Positions 22,901 through 34,389 of a stretch of 64,000 bases of DNA are shown here, piece by piece (position 1 is the first letter of the stretch; each line of letters starts with the position of its first letter). The notes below the pieces were generated by a model. The model was not told the origin of the DNA, ran no database searches, and saw only the letters and a program-made list of their open reading frames with translations. Source of the stretch: Oxytricha trifallax (Eukaryota; Ciliophora; Spirotrichea; Sporadotrichida; Oxytrichidae); the NCBI GenBank assembly GCA_000711775.1, contig ARYC01017059.1:35253-99252 (forward strand), in the 5' to 3' direction. The position numbers were made by a program, and so were the translations under genes.

Positions 22901-25900
22901 TCACTTTCACAATAATAATTGAAATTTGCAGTAAATTAATAAATTAATAAAAATCAATCTTTGCCTTACTTCCAGAGCTTTAAGTAATATTCTAATTCAG
23001 AGGGTTGATGCTTTTACTTAACATATTGAGATTTGTACTTGTGAAATATAATATATCATATTTCAAAGATATAAATTAAATCAACACTAACATTAAGTCA
23101 TTGTTTATATATTATACGAGAGACTGGTCAAATTCAAAGTCAGTGTCCTCACCAGGTTGGTATGTGTCTCTCACAAATTCATCTGTTTTGTGTTTCCCAA
23201 TCCCAAATTTAGCTCTTAACCCCACTTTCAACCATGAGGATTTTGTTCGCTTTTTTTGGCTTTTCCATTTTTAATTGCTAGACTATTATGACTATTTTAT
23301 TTCCTCTTAATCATCATTTTCTTGTTTATTTATAATTTCTGCATTTTATAAAGCTTATGTATTTTCTATGTCTTCTTGACTAGGATATTCTTCTTAACTA
23401 ATCTATTGAGCTTCAATTGTTAAATCTTGATTAAATATAAAATATCAATAAATATTAATGGGCATTTATTTAGGGGGATTACTCACCAAATAATTTACAA
23501 CAATAAATTAAAAAGAATTTTCAATAATTTGCAAGATAAATATGATTAATATATTTTAAAACAAAAAGTTTATAGCACAAGAAATAAATTTGAAATATTC
23601 TTTATTGTTCAATTTGTTCAATTAATTTTAAATCATTAGTTTAGAGGAATATAGGTTTTATCAATATATTTAGCAAACAATTTTTGTTAATACTTTAATA
23701 GAATAAATTAGTCTCTACAATTAATATGTAGCTTAATTTAATCTTGTGTACTATTCTCTAAATCAATAGTCCCATCTCTAGCGGTGATATGCTAATTTTT
23801 GTTTGTAGATCCTTGTTCATTGCCAGAAAAAGGATCAGTTTAGTTTTCCAATTACTCACTTCCACTATTTACTATTCCTGCTAATAAATCTGCGCCAAGG
23901 TTATTGTCTGCTTATATTTATTGTAAATCTTATATCTTTTCCTCTTCTGCTGAGATTAGATGCTTCTCTTAATATATATCCTATAAAAAATAAAAAGTTA
24001 ATACAAGTTATAATTTAACATATATCCATGGTTTGATTAAGATATTTTTAATGGTCTATATATATATATATTTTTAATTTATTCGAATTTCACTTTGTAA
24101 ACTAGTAAATTATGAATAAGAGGTAATCATTGATTGATAAAAGTTGATTGATAAATTTTAAAAGTTGAATTATGTATGTTAAGAAATAATTAAATTCGTA
24201 AGTATAGAATCAATCTAGCACTCTAATCTGTTAATCGTTATCAAATAGCACCTTTTAACGTTATTTTATTTAATGAAAATATATAATGTAAAATAATTAA
24301 TTATCCATCAGAGTCTGTGTACCAAGCTTCACCATGTCTCTATCCGTTTCTCCATTCACTTTTTTATTTGTTCTAATGATTTTTTATAATAATTAATTTT
24401 TATATTGGCCTTCATACTTTTCACCATTAGCCCAATCCATAATTCCAAAGCCATCTTGCTCATCATTGAAAAAGTTACCTTCGTAAATTTGCCCACATTC
24501 TTATATAAATTTTCCATGCCCATTCATCATGCTCTCTCTCCAATCACCATTAATCTAGACATTAATATTTCTTAACTTTTGACTTTTTTTACTGATCTCT
24601 TGTATTATTTGAAATTATTTTTTATAATTTGAGTGACAAGATTTGTCATTCTATACTCACAAGACAATATTTTTCAATCTTGTCTTGTGAGCTTTTAAAA
24701 AATTACTATATATAGTGTACTTTTTGAAAGTTTGATAAGCTAAATAATAATACCTTAATGTATCTCATCTAATGAAAAAAATCAAAAAGATGATTTAATG
24801 ATTTGAATTAAAATTTTTGGATGTAGAATAGCATTTTGGGGACCTTTTAAATATGAGAGGTCAAAATTTTGATTCCTGAACTCTTAAAAAGGCACCTATT
24901 TAAAAAATATAAGGATTTATGATAAGTCTTTAGGAACTTGATAAAGTCTAAATGGATTTTAATTATTCTTAATTAGAAATATTAATAAGCTTTTCATCGA
25001 TAAAAACAATTAATTTTTAAGATTAAAATCATAAATCAAAACTTAAGTTTCATCTTTAAAAAGACTAGCAACAACAATTATTATTCCTGCTTCTCTTAAA
25101 TTTACATTCTACAGATTATGATTTATAATATAATTATAACAAAAGTCCAATAAAAGCTGTTGACTTGAGTAAATTTTAAAGTTCTTGATAAATAATGAAT
25201 ATACTAAAAAGTTAAATCATAAGTTAATGTAAATTTCTAAAATTTCTAAAATTTAGTATTTAATATCCTTCATAGCTAGAGCCATCAACGTATGTTAATT
25301 TTCCAAATCCTTGTATCTTTTTAATTTAATACAATAATATGATTTTATGATGATCTAATCGTCCACGAATTAAACAAAAAAGTAAAAATTTTAATATTAT
25401 AAAATTCCCCTTTATATATGCCTCTTCCTTTGAAATTAAAGACTCCTTTCCCTTATCTGCTCCCATTAACATACTCAGCTGTACACTCATCTCCTTCTAC
25501 AAACGTTTCTGTGCCTTTGCCATGCTTCTCATCTTCAAACCACTCTCCTGTGTATGTAGTTTTATCTTCTGAGGTTAATATTCCAAAGCCATGACGCCAT
25601 CCATTCTTAAAAAAGATAGATTAATAGAAAATTTTCACAAATACATATTAATTAATGATTGAACCATTAACCTTCATACCATCCACCATCGTTGTAAAAT
25701 AATTTCTTCCCTTAACCATTAGCCATCCCGTATTTTTTCTCTCCCCAATATAATATAAAATACTCTAAATCAATTTTCATTAATATATAATATTCGCCAC
25801 TATTGGGTTTAATTGAAACACCTGGCCCATGCTTTATATATAAAAAAACAGTATTAACAACTTTCTCATGTCGAGCAGATAACCTCTGTATCTCTCCCCA

Positions 25901-25982
25901 CTTTCTAGAAGAGAACCATGTGTGAATTATAAATTCAAATCTTTAATTCTATCTTGCCAGTCTTCTAATACTCGTAAATAAA
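16976..25982 (-). CDS. Scrambled MORN-repeat gene, copy B (permuted, contains TBE 1)
   Basis: Same layout as copy A. The 5' half runs from ATG 24029-24027 down to the pointer at 16976-16991; the 3' half runs from the pointer at 25967-25982 down to TGA 24212-24210. Approximate MDS blocks: 23,750-23,985; 23,108-23,425; 22,985-23,050; 22,755-22,925; 22,675-22,705; 22,505-22,575; 21,650-21,690; 21,445-21,595; 16,976-17,225; then 25,860-25,982; 25,785-25,835; 25,665-25,745; 25,400-25,615; 25,355-25,375; 25,262-25,325; 24,415-24,560; 24,305-24,360; 24,210-24,255. The blocks I translated are open with no TGA. The N-terminus is M-D-I-Y-Q-E-K-H-L-I-S-A-E-E-E via a GGATATAT pointer. Differences from A are mostly conservative (for example CAA/TAA for Gln). 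TBE 1 lies in one IES, and an extra roughly 660-bp insert lies in another (24,570-25,255). Confidence 0.78.
17339..18392 (+). pseudogene. TBE 1 transposase (Tc1/mariner/IS630-type DDE), broken
   Basis: Read in the ciliate code, it gives an N-terminal helix-turn-helix-like part (N-Y-A-A-I-A-K-L-L-S-K-S), then the catalytic domain with H-A-D-E-A (first Asp), L-F-V-D-N-L-S-V-H-K (second Asp) and S-P-Q-F-N-G-I-E-F-Y-W (Glu). TBE excision in hypotrichs depends on this family. This copy carries TGA at 17557-17559 and 18024-18026 and a 1-nt deletion near the start (about 17,365), so it should not make full-length protein. It would be about 350 aa, the usual 42-kDa size. Confidence 0.85.
18555..19176 (-). 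pseudogene. TBE 1 22-kDa-type protein, broken
   Basis: Start M-E-S-I-S-T-A-M-K, with TGA after only 12 codons. The frame then resumes with M-E-G-T-K-I-S-F-L-K-E-I-L and continues through I-P-N-Y-P-E-I-S-V-T-N-L-Y-E-D-A and F-F-F-G-V-L-G-T-I-K-E-E. The same landmarks occur in the TBE 2 and TBE 3 copies. The function of this TBE protein is not known. Confidence 0.8.
19742..21110 (+). pseudogene. TBE 1 57-kDa-type protein: two C2H2 zinc fingers plus protein kinase, broken
   Basis: ATG at 19742. Finger 1 C-E-D-C...H-I-K-E-L-H and finger 2 C-I-T-C...H-M-Q-K-H-H, then a kinase domain with A-Y-K-V-Y-P, H-R-D-L-K-I-E-N-V-M-I-N (catalytic loop) and a frameshifted D-F-N-R-A region. TGA near 20,310 and a frameshift near 20,800 break it. 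The zinc-finger/kinase fusion is characteristic of the third TBE gene. Confidence 0.8.
24570..25255. other. Extra insert in an IES of copy B
   Basis: Copy A has a short 38-bp IES at this site (12,773-12,810), whereas copy B has about 690 bp. The insert includes a hairpin at about 24,657-24,694 (CTCACAAGACAA / TTGTCTTGTGAG). No ORF or clear terminal repeats are visible. Confidence 0.5.
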
Positions 25983-26623
25983 TACAAGAAATTAGTAATA
26001 GAATATTTTTGAGATTTCAATTTAGAGAAAATTAATAAAAAGCTATAAAAAATTAATGGCAATATGTAATTTAATTTATGTATTTGTAAATTAAATAATA
26101 TAGATAGATTATATATATTTTGTATCAACTTCAATTAAAGAATTATTATGTTTAATAAATAATATCATGAAAATATTTTTGAATTTGAAGTGTAAATTAT
26201 TAGTAGAGGTAGTGAATCGTTTAAGTCAGGAACATTTAAAATTCAGAGATAAAAATTAATTCTAGATATATTAAATACTAATCATTAGTATTTATCACAT
26301 AAATTACATAATAAATAGGAGCCATTAATTTTTAAATATGGCATTAGATTTTTAAATAAAATTTTCCTTCCCTATTGTTTATCTTACTATGACTGAGTAG
26401 TGAAACTCCTGAATGTCTAGCTCCAATAATTTTGTACCTTTAGTACCCAAATTCTCAAACGACTGAATAAGATTTTTTCAATATGTGTTTTTTAATTTTT
26501 TTTTCTCCCAACTCCACATATTTCAGTACATGAATCATTTTTGTCGTCTTGTGTGCTCACTGTAAATATATGTGATAATTAATAATTATAAATTATTATT
26601 TAAGTTAACAATGGTCCAAATTG

Positions 26624-26911
26624 TGGCAATTAACTCTTTGAACTTTAGATAATATAGTACTTGTTTGATGTAGAAACACAAAATTAGCGGACTTTATTAT
26701 TAGCAGAACCTCTATCTCATTATAGAAGCAAATTAAATTGACTTTAATTGTAAAATAAAAAACAACCAAACAAATCACTAGATATTAAAGTCAAGTTATC
26801 TCTCTCCAGGCATGCAAAAGAGGGTTACAGCCAATATAAAATCCAGCTGATTTAAAAATATCTTACCAAGAAAAGTGCTTTATTTTAGGTTTCAGAAAGT
26901 TATCTGCCACG
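26624..26911. mobile_element. Palindromic MITE (family P, copy 2)
   Basis: Imperfect inverted arms matching 13,790-14,074 in order (GGCAATTAACTCTTTG left; CAGAAAGTTATCTGCC right), more decayed in the middle. It is co-linear with copy 1 in the duplicated spacer, so it predates the A/B duplication. Confidence 0.7.
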
Positions 26912-27269
26912 GATTTAATGATTTAATTTATTAATTATAATTATTCTATAATCAAATATATTTCTACAATAAAAATTATAATGATTTTAAATATATATTA
27001 AAATTAATGTTTAAATTAAATATTGATAATTTTTATCATAAAATGAAAAACATATATTGTTCAATATATTCTCATATTTTCAATTTAACATATTTGTCAT
27101 TGTATAAAAATATAAAATAAAGAAATAATTTGGTATTTTAAGTTATAATCTCAATTATTTTTTATTAAAAAATTTTGCTACTATTTAAATTTTTAAATGC
27201 TAATTTATTGTTCCCTCTAATGGTTTTTAATTTTAAAATAAATTTACTGCTATATTATTATTACCTTTA

Positions 27270-28432
27270 ATCAAAGCCTTTAAACACCTTAATGAATTTT
27301 AAATGTGTTTTTATTAATGAAGACAATTTTGAGGATTAAGTTTAATTAGAGTTCCTAAATATTACTTTCATTCTAATATTGAAAATATGAATATCATAAA
27401 TAAACATTATTTTTAAACTAAGCTATTATATTTTCATTTTTCATAAAAAACAATTGCATTAATACTTTATTTTTAACTTTATTCATAAATTATCACGTTT
27501 ACTTATGGTTTTTATGAAAATTGATGATTTCATAATATCTTAATTGGCATTTTGCAAAAAAAAACACTTATAAATTTTTTAATAAAAAGTATTATCAAAT
27601 TCGATTCAATGCTTCTTTTTATTTAAGCTTGATTACTTTATTAAAAAACTTTGTCTAATATAAAAGAGTTTGGAGACTAAACTAACACTTGAATGAAAAA
27701 TAGAACTAAATGAGTAATTTAAGGTGTTTGATATATCCCATCATTGCATGTTTTAGTTTAAAAATAATAATAAGTAGAAATCAAATAAAATCTATTTTAA
27801 ATTTCACTTTAATTTAGACACCTATTAAATATGAGTATATTGAAGGTCAATCCTGAAAGAATTAAAAGAGAAAATTTGCAAAAACTGATACAAATTTCAG
27901 AAAATAAATTCCATTTAAATCAATGAAATTCCATTAAATAATTGCAAAGTTTGTTGTCGTTTAAATTTAATTTAATAGTAGTTAATCCATTAAATTTTAA
28001 ATTAGTACCAATTTAATAGTATAAAAATTTAATTATTTCCTATTTTTAAAATAATTAGATTTTAATGGAAAAGTTCCAATCTTGTTCATAACGTATCTGT
28101 ACCATGTACTTATTAATTAAAACTAATTTAGTTCCAAAACATTATAAAATGGAGTCACTAAAATTATAAGTAGGAGTTTTTATAAAATTTAGCTATTTTA
28201 ATTAAATAAGTAAACCAAAGAATAATAGCACTTTCATTTAAATTAAATGTAGGGTAATTTTAACATAAAATAAATGTAGATAAAATAAGAGATTCAAGAA
28301 CTTAACCACTAAAGTAATAAATAACATTGAATCTAACACAGAAATGAAATTAATCAAAAAGTAACCCCATTAAGACCCTTAAAATCAAAGCACTTATTAA
28401 TCTCATTAAGGGGTTTTGGGGTTTTGTTTGAT
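27270..28432. mobile_element. Decayed non-autonomous TBE-like element
   Basis: The right end is well preserved (CATTAAGGGGTTTTGGGGTTTTG); the left end is degenerate (ATCAAAGCCTTTAAACACCT). The interior shares the GAGAAAATTTGC and AATTTAATAG blocks with 15,145-16,305. It is the same ancestral insertion duplicated with the array. Confidence 0.7.
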
Positions 28433-29084
28433 TCTGGCTTTTAGGTTAAACATATTTATTCAAAATGGGATATTTTATTCTTAAAAATTGGTTGATGCAA
28501 TAATAAATCCATAAAAAATAGTGTGGGGAGAGAGTTCTCAATCAGAACATTAACTTATTCATTTATGATCATATTTTTTTACAGATTTCCTTTAATGTTA
28601 TTTAATGGTTATAAGTTTGATTGGAAATTTTTAACTTAAATATTTAGACCTCATAAAAACATCAAAAATATTTTTAATTTCTATAAAAAGCTAAATTTAC
28701 TCAGATTTATAAAGATTTTTATTGAAAGAAATGCTGATTAAAATTATTAACAATTGTTATTTCAAAATAGATTTCAGTTATGAGATTCTTTTTATTTTTT
28801 AATTATACAAACTTAAACTTCTGAATAAACTATTAAATTATAATAAAATAATATTAAAAATATTAAAGCATTTGAACTTCTGAAATCTTTCCAAGTTTGG
28901 TAATTATTATTTTAAGTATATTTATTTTGTAACTATCTCAGCATTATTTTTACTTTTTTATTTTATGTAAATATATGTTTTTTTGTGCATAAACATACAT
29001 TTATAAATAAATTAATTAGAATTTTTCTCTTAAATAAAATGCCTTTTAAAATTTTAAAACTTGAATAAATTATTTTATAGCAAA

Positions 29085-29900
29085 AATACTCGCAAATAAA
29101 ACTCATCCTTCATCATTTCAACTAAGTCAGGATCGTCTTATTCCTCTATTTCTATAAGTTCTCTATCATTAATTTTGTATTTTATGTCACCTTCCTCTGC
29201 GTATCTTATTTCTGGTACATCGCTGTCACTTATATCGCTTTCTTCCTCGTTTATTGCATTATCATCGAAATATTTTTCTTTTGTCTCTCCAGACTTAGAT
29301 GTTATTATAAATCTCCCGATTCTTCTTCCTTTTTAATATTGATATGAAACATACAATATCTTTTCTTAAAAATTCACAATATATCATAAAAAATGGATTC
29401 CGTTTTTGTTTTTTCATTAAGGCAATACATTCCCTCATATCTCATATAAAATAAATTAATTAAATTTTTTATCTTGTCCCATCTTTGCATATTTTCAATT
29501 GCCACCCATCCATCTCATTTTCTGTAAATTCTCCGATGTGAACGATTCTTTCCTAAGTTGACTCAAGCTTCCCAAATCCATGAACAAGCCCGTTCTTAAA
29601 TTCTCCTTAGTATATTCATAATAAAGTCTAAATATCATAATTATTAATAAATTTCTTTTTAATGCTATGATATAGGTTATATTCTGATTACATGATTCCC
29701 AGACATTTAGAAATCTTTTTTATTTAAATATATTATTGCCTTTAAATTATAACTAGAATAACTTTTTTTGCATTGAATTATTTTATATACAAGAGTTAAA
29801 AATACAAAATTCGAATTACTATTAACAATAAATTTATTTAATCTGATTTAAAAATATTTTTATCATTCAGGCACAAATTTAGGGGATTTTAATAAATAGA
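29085..29900 (-). pseudogene. Truncated MORN gene, copy C (end of the 5' half only)
   Basis: Blocks at about 29,085-29,340, 29,470-29,615 and 29,680-29,710 match the last three MDSs of the 5' half of A and B, including the intervening IES DNA as far as the CAGGCACAAATTTAGGGGATTT landmark (29,867-29,889). Homology then stops. No start codon, upstream MDSs or 3' half is present. The pointer has one change (TCGC for TCGT). It is probably an end of the array and not a functional gene, although its MDSs could act as extra donors. Confidence 0.75.
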
Positions 29901-30055
29901 GGAATATACACTTTTTATTATTAAATCTAGTATTCATTGTTAATAAGTATCATAAATTCATAATTATATAAAAATGAAAAATATTTTTAAATGAAAATGC
30001 TTTTAAAATGATGGCTGTTGTAGTCGATTTCCAACTGTAATACTATTTTTAATTT

Positions 30056-30245
30056 ATAGGCGAGAGCCGGGAAAATAAATATAAAAAAAAGGATCTTAGG
30101 GGTGCACCCCGTAACGTGGCCACAAGACACTAGGAGCAGCAAGCTCCAGTTAGAGGGTTTCAGGAGAGAGCATAGCCCTCTCCTGAAAGTCTCATTTGAC
30201 CTCTTTTGTAAGTGAATTAATGTAATAAGCTTAAAATTTAATCGT
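30056..30245. repeat. GC-rich repeat remnant next to the array end
   Basis: It contains CTTAGGGGTGCACCCCGTAACG, a hairpin around CAGGAGAGAGCATAGCCCTCTCCTG, and ends AAAATTTAATCGTTAA. The TAGGGGTGCA and AAAATTTAATCGTTAA pieces recur in the same order at 63,800-63,996, suggesting one repeat family. It coincides with the breakpoint of copy C. Confidence 0.45.
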
Positions 30246-30420
30246 TAAATATTCAAATACTGTTAATATTAAATGTGTATTAGATACAATAATAACGGTC
30301 TTATGAATTTAATAATATGCTTAATTTCTTCTCTATAATCAAAACCCCAAAACCCCTTAATGAGGTTTATAAGTGCTTTGATTTGTAGGGAATTTGTTAG
30401 GGGTTGGGGTTATTAATTAA

Positions 30421-31429
30421 ATGCGAGACAAAAATAGCAAGCTTTTGGGGTCTATTTATGATGAAGAGTATATAGATTTAGTGTTTAAACTGCGTTATGG
30501 ATGTGATATGTATAGTGAATAAGTCAAACCAGTACTGAACTATAAGTCTATTGCAATGCTCTTAAAGCGTAGTCCATCAACTGTTCGCTCTCACTGCTTG
30601 AAAGCTGTGTAATTAAAGCAACAATAGCTGAATTCTTAGCCTAAGAGGAAGTCAAAGTTTCTATAGAAGCATATTGACTATCTTATTAATGAAAACTGAT
30701 ATTGGGCTCACTTCTCTCTCGACTAACGAGCTATTATGTTTCACCGCCAGTTCCCTGAGTTGAAGATATCTGCATAATCTGTTGCAAACATTTATAACGA
30801 AACGGTATCTCTTACAAAAGTGGAAATCGTATCAAGAGAGTAATTGATTTCACTCTGCCATTTTACAACAACAACTTAAATTATATTTATAATTAAATGC
30901 AGAGAGCCTAATAAATAATATTAAGTTATTCATGCTGACGAGGCTGTGTTTACATTCAACACTTTCATCTAGAAATCTTGGTATAAGAGACATAGCAACA
31001 TAGAAGTATATGACTAGAAAGTCAAGGTATAAACAAGGGCAATTCTTGGAGGTATTAGCGAGAATGCTGGTTTAGAAACTTATGTTATTCATCCTCGCTC
31101 TATTAAGACAGAGCAGTATATTAAGTTCTTAGAGCAGCCGAGAGAGAAGTACCCTGAATAAGAGATTATACTATTCGTTGATAATCTTTCAGTTCATAAG
31201 ACAAAAGAAACAAGGAAAAATTATGAACAACTAAGAATAAAACCAGTGTTCAACGTACCTTACAGACATAATTTAATGAAATTGAATTCTACTGGGGTAT
31301 ACTAAAAGGTCATTATAAGAAACTGCTGCTATACATGACCTACCTATCAATACAGCAGACTTTATTAAAAGCTCAGCGAAGAGAGTAGATAATTTATTGG
31401 CTTAAAAGTGTGCGAAAGAAGGAAAGTGA
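30421..31429 (+). pseudogene. TBE 2 transposase, broken
   Basis: Starts M-R-D-K-N-S-K-L-L-G-S-I-Y-D-E-E. The helix-turn-helix-like region Y-K-S-I-A-M-L-L-K-R-S-P-S-T-V-R is clear. Catalytic motifs H-A-D-E-A, F-V-D-N-L-S-V-H-K and E-I-E-F-Y-W-G are visible in shifted frames. TGA at 30697-30699 and several 1-nt frameshifts (about 30,800; 30,925; 31,270) disable it. Confidence 0.82.
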
Positions 31430-31678
31430 ATGTATATAAATAAGTTTTGTAGTTAAGTTAATGAATATACAAGTAACATTTAAAATTCTTTAGAGGGAGC
31501 TGGCTTCTCTTTCTTTTCTTCTACTTCTTGCTTCCCTCCTCCTAGTTTCCTCTCTTGCTGCCAGCTCCTGCATCTATGTTCATTGACTCTGGAGGCTAAA
31601 TATTTGAATAAAGTCTCTTGCTAACTTCATACTTTGTCTGCGACTTTCACTCTCTGTGAAGCTTGCTCTATTCCTTCA

Positions 31679-32260
31679 TCAAGAAGATGCCAGTACCAGA
31701 TTTTTCTAAAGAGTTAAGCTACAAATCTTACTTGAAATATAAGGGTGCTTCTGCAGCTCTGATAGCCAGCTCTCACTTATCTTGATCCCTTGTTTGTCCT
31801 TATCTTCTGAAGAGATGCTGTACCTTTTCTTATGAGATTCTTGAATAATTTCTTTCAAGTAATCACCTTTAATTGTTGCAAGTATGCCAAAGAAATAGTT
31901 TCTTTTAGGCAGTTTATTTGACAACTGTTTCTTAGTAGGCAGGTACAGCGGAACCTCTGGGTCGTTCATAGCATCATCATATAAGTTAGTCACTGAGATT
32001 TCTGGATAGTTTGGAATCTCTGCAAACTTTACATCTTAAGTTTTCAATGCTTTCTTCTCTTCAAAGAGTATCGCCCTTAGAAATGAAATATTAGTACCTT
32101 CCATCGTTGGCAAGAACAAACCAACTACATAATAAAGATGAGCAACTATGAATTCATTACCTTGCTGCACCAGGTAGCGGTGCAAATCCTCCTTGCTTCT
32201 AAATCTCTGAATCAATTCTTGTGCTTGCACTCTTTTCATTACATCATTCATTGACTCCAT
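31679..32260 (-). CDS. TBE 2 22-kDa-type protein, apparently intact (193 aa)
   Basis: With TAA/TAG as Gln the frame is open from ATG 32260-32258 to TGA 31681-31679. Start M-E-S-M-N-D-V-M-K-R-V-Q-A-Q-E, then M-E-G-T-N-I-S-F-L-R-A, I-P-N-Y-P-E-I-S-V-T-N-L-Y-D-D-A, N-Y-F-F-G-I-L-A-T-I-K, and an end S-L-T-L-Q-K-N-L-V-L-A-S-S. It is the only one of the nine TBE genes here that I could read through without a break. Role in transposition unknown. Confidence 0.82.
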
Positions 32261-32823
32261 CTTGTCAACAGATCTAAGAAATGATATTCAAATTTAAGTT
32301 TATTGATTTAAATTATATACCTCTGTAAAACTAAGTATTAAATATGGGCATCCTATAGGAGGTCAACCTCTAAGAAGGATATGGAAAAGATTTTGAGAAC
32401 TGGTTTCAAACTTGAGAGATGGATATCAATATCTACTGTTATAGTTCCATATTTTTAAATTTAAATTGTACGTACTTAATTAGGAGCAGCTCCTAAAATG
32501 CTAGTACTTAATTAGGAGCTTTAATTAATGCAAGTACTTAATCAGGAGCACCCTAATTTTAATCATAAAATGACAAAATACCTCCTAAAACAGTACGTAC
32601 TTAATTAGGACCACCTCCTAAATTGGTACGTGCTATAATCAACTTATAATTGAAAGTTAAAATGGTTACTTTCTCACCTATATTTAGAGCTGGTTCGTCT
32701 CTTAGCACTCACATATCTTCTATAATACTCTTAAAACTTCCCTTGAAACTTGTAGGCTTAGAAAGCTCTCTATAAGATCTCAGTTATAGAAGCAGTTTTA
32801 TAATTTTAAATTCAAATTTAAAT

Positions 32824-34270
32824 ATGAGCGCTAACATTTTAAGAAAAACAACAACTTCCATCAAACTAAATGAGACTTACTTTGGCAGCAATAAAAAGTG
32901 TGATAGCTGTGAGATGAACTCACATAAAGAACAACCAGAGCTATACTTAAGGTCTCTGTTATTAAAATAGAAATTAATAATAGAAAATAAATGGCAAACA
33001 AGTGCGTCGGAGACAGAGAGGAGGAGAAAGGTAGTAATGAAATTCCTATACAAACTGAAGAAGCTGAAGTCTATTTTTGTGAGCTATATGAGAGAGATTT
33101 TGCTCATAAATCAAGCTGGTACAGACATAAGAAAGAGCATAGAGAAGCCAAGCCCACTGTATACTTAAGGAATGATAAAATAGATGGAAAGTATGACTGC
33201 TTTGAGTGCCATAAGCAATACTCTCATACAAGAGACTTGAAGAAGCATCTATTAAAAGCTCACAAGAAAGATATAGAAGTTGAGAATCATGAAGTTGAGC
33301 TGAAGCTTCTCAACAAAAGAAAATCGAGGGAACATTCTAAGGTCGGAGTGCCTGAATAAGCAAGAGAGTTAGAGTACGTTAAGAAGGCACGCAACCAACT
33401 GACCTCTGAAATAACAAAAATTATGATCAAGATTCAATACAAGAAAATACCGGTTCTTGCTTAAATTGACCTAGAAACCTCTCTTTAAAGCTACCTAATA
33501 TTAGAAGACTCCTTTGATAAGAAAGTTATCAATGATCATCAATACGCATACAAGGTGTATCCCTTCAACTATCTCTTAAGTGATGATAAATATTAGATGG
33601 AGTTTACAAATGAGTATCAAGTTCTCACTCAAGCAAAGTTTAAAGAGTGTAGTTACTTAATCAAGCTAGATGCTGTTCTCCTTGCCAAGGATCATGTTGC
33701 TTTCAGACTTCCACTCTATGAAATGACCTTAAGAGATTTCATAACTGATCAAAGGAATCATAAGTAACTTGGATAAATAGGCAACTCAGACCGTATAAGG
33801 TATTAAAGAGCTTCATAAGTTAGGGTTTGTTCACAGAGATTTGAAGCCAGAAAATATAATGATAAACTTCTCACCTGTAATAGTAGCAATAATCGAATTC
33901 AACAGAGCCTAAAGAGTGGAAGTATCAAGGCTTGGAACTGTAATGGGAACGCAAGGGTACTATCCACGAAAGAGAAGACTGGAGAGATGGAGACTTTTAG
34001 TGGGATGTGTGGGCTTTAGCAGCAATAATAATAGAGTGCGATATGCCTCGCAATGAATACTACTCTACAAGATGCGAGAAGGATGCTAAACAAAGAATAA
34101 AGCAATTTATTGACAAAACAAGAGTATCTCAATCAATGAAACAAATGGCAGAATCAATAATAATAAAACCAAACTCAAGATCAGACATATCAATAGAGCA
34201 GATAGAGTTGTGGTTAAGTAAGATAAACTTCAGACCTCTTCCACATGATCCTAAAGTGCATTTTGAGTGA
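32824..34270 (+). pseudogene. TBE 2 zinc-finger/kinase protein, frameshifted
   Basis: ATG 32824 opens a frame (M-S-A-N-I-L-R-K-T) that shifts near 32,990 into the frame with C2H2 fingers F-C-E-L-Y...H-K-K-E-H (first finger lacks its second Cys) and C-F-E-C...H-L-L-K-A-H. The kinase follows: A-Y-K-V-Y-P, then a shift near 33,790, H-R-D-L-K-P-E-N-I-M-I-N-F, I-I-E-F-N-R-A (DFN replaced by EFN), another shift near 33,995, and W-A-L-A-A-I-I-I-E-C-D ending L-P-H-D-P-K-V-H-F-E. The loss of the metal-binding Asp suggests an inactive kinase even without the frameshifts. Confidence 0.8.
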
Positions 34271-34389
34271 TTAAATTAAATACATTTACTATAAATTTCA
34301 CATTAAAACCTATTAATAACCCCAACCCCTAACAAATTCCCTACAAATCAAAGCACTTATAAACCTCATTAAGGGGTTTTGGGGTTTTG

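Larger units (their letters stand above)
25983..29080. other. Spacer between copy B and copy C
   Basis: Homologous to 13,548-16,975 apart from the GC-rich island. It contains palindromic MITE copy 2 (26,624-26,911) and a decayed TBE-like element (27,270-28,432). No genes are seen. Confidence 0.6.
30340..34389 (+). mobile_element. TBE transposon 2, 4,050 bp
   Basis: Perfect telomere-like ends (CAAAACCCCAAAACCCC and its complement), flanked by AAT (30337-30339, 34390-34392). The inverted repeats extend about 80 bp (…TTAATGAGGTTTATAAGTGC...). Gene order as in TBE 1. It is the best preserved at the termini of the three. Confidence 0.93.

Noticed and set aside
25949..26134. 61-aa minus-strand ORF at the copy B pointer
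   Set aside because: It starts in spacer DNA and enters the 3' half of copy B in the wrong frame.
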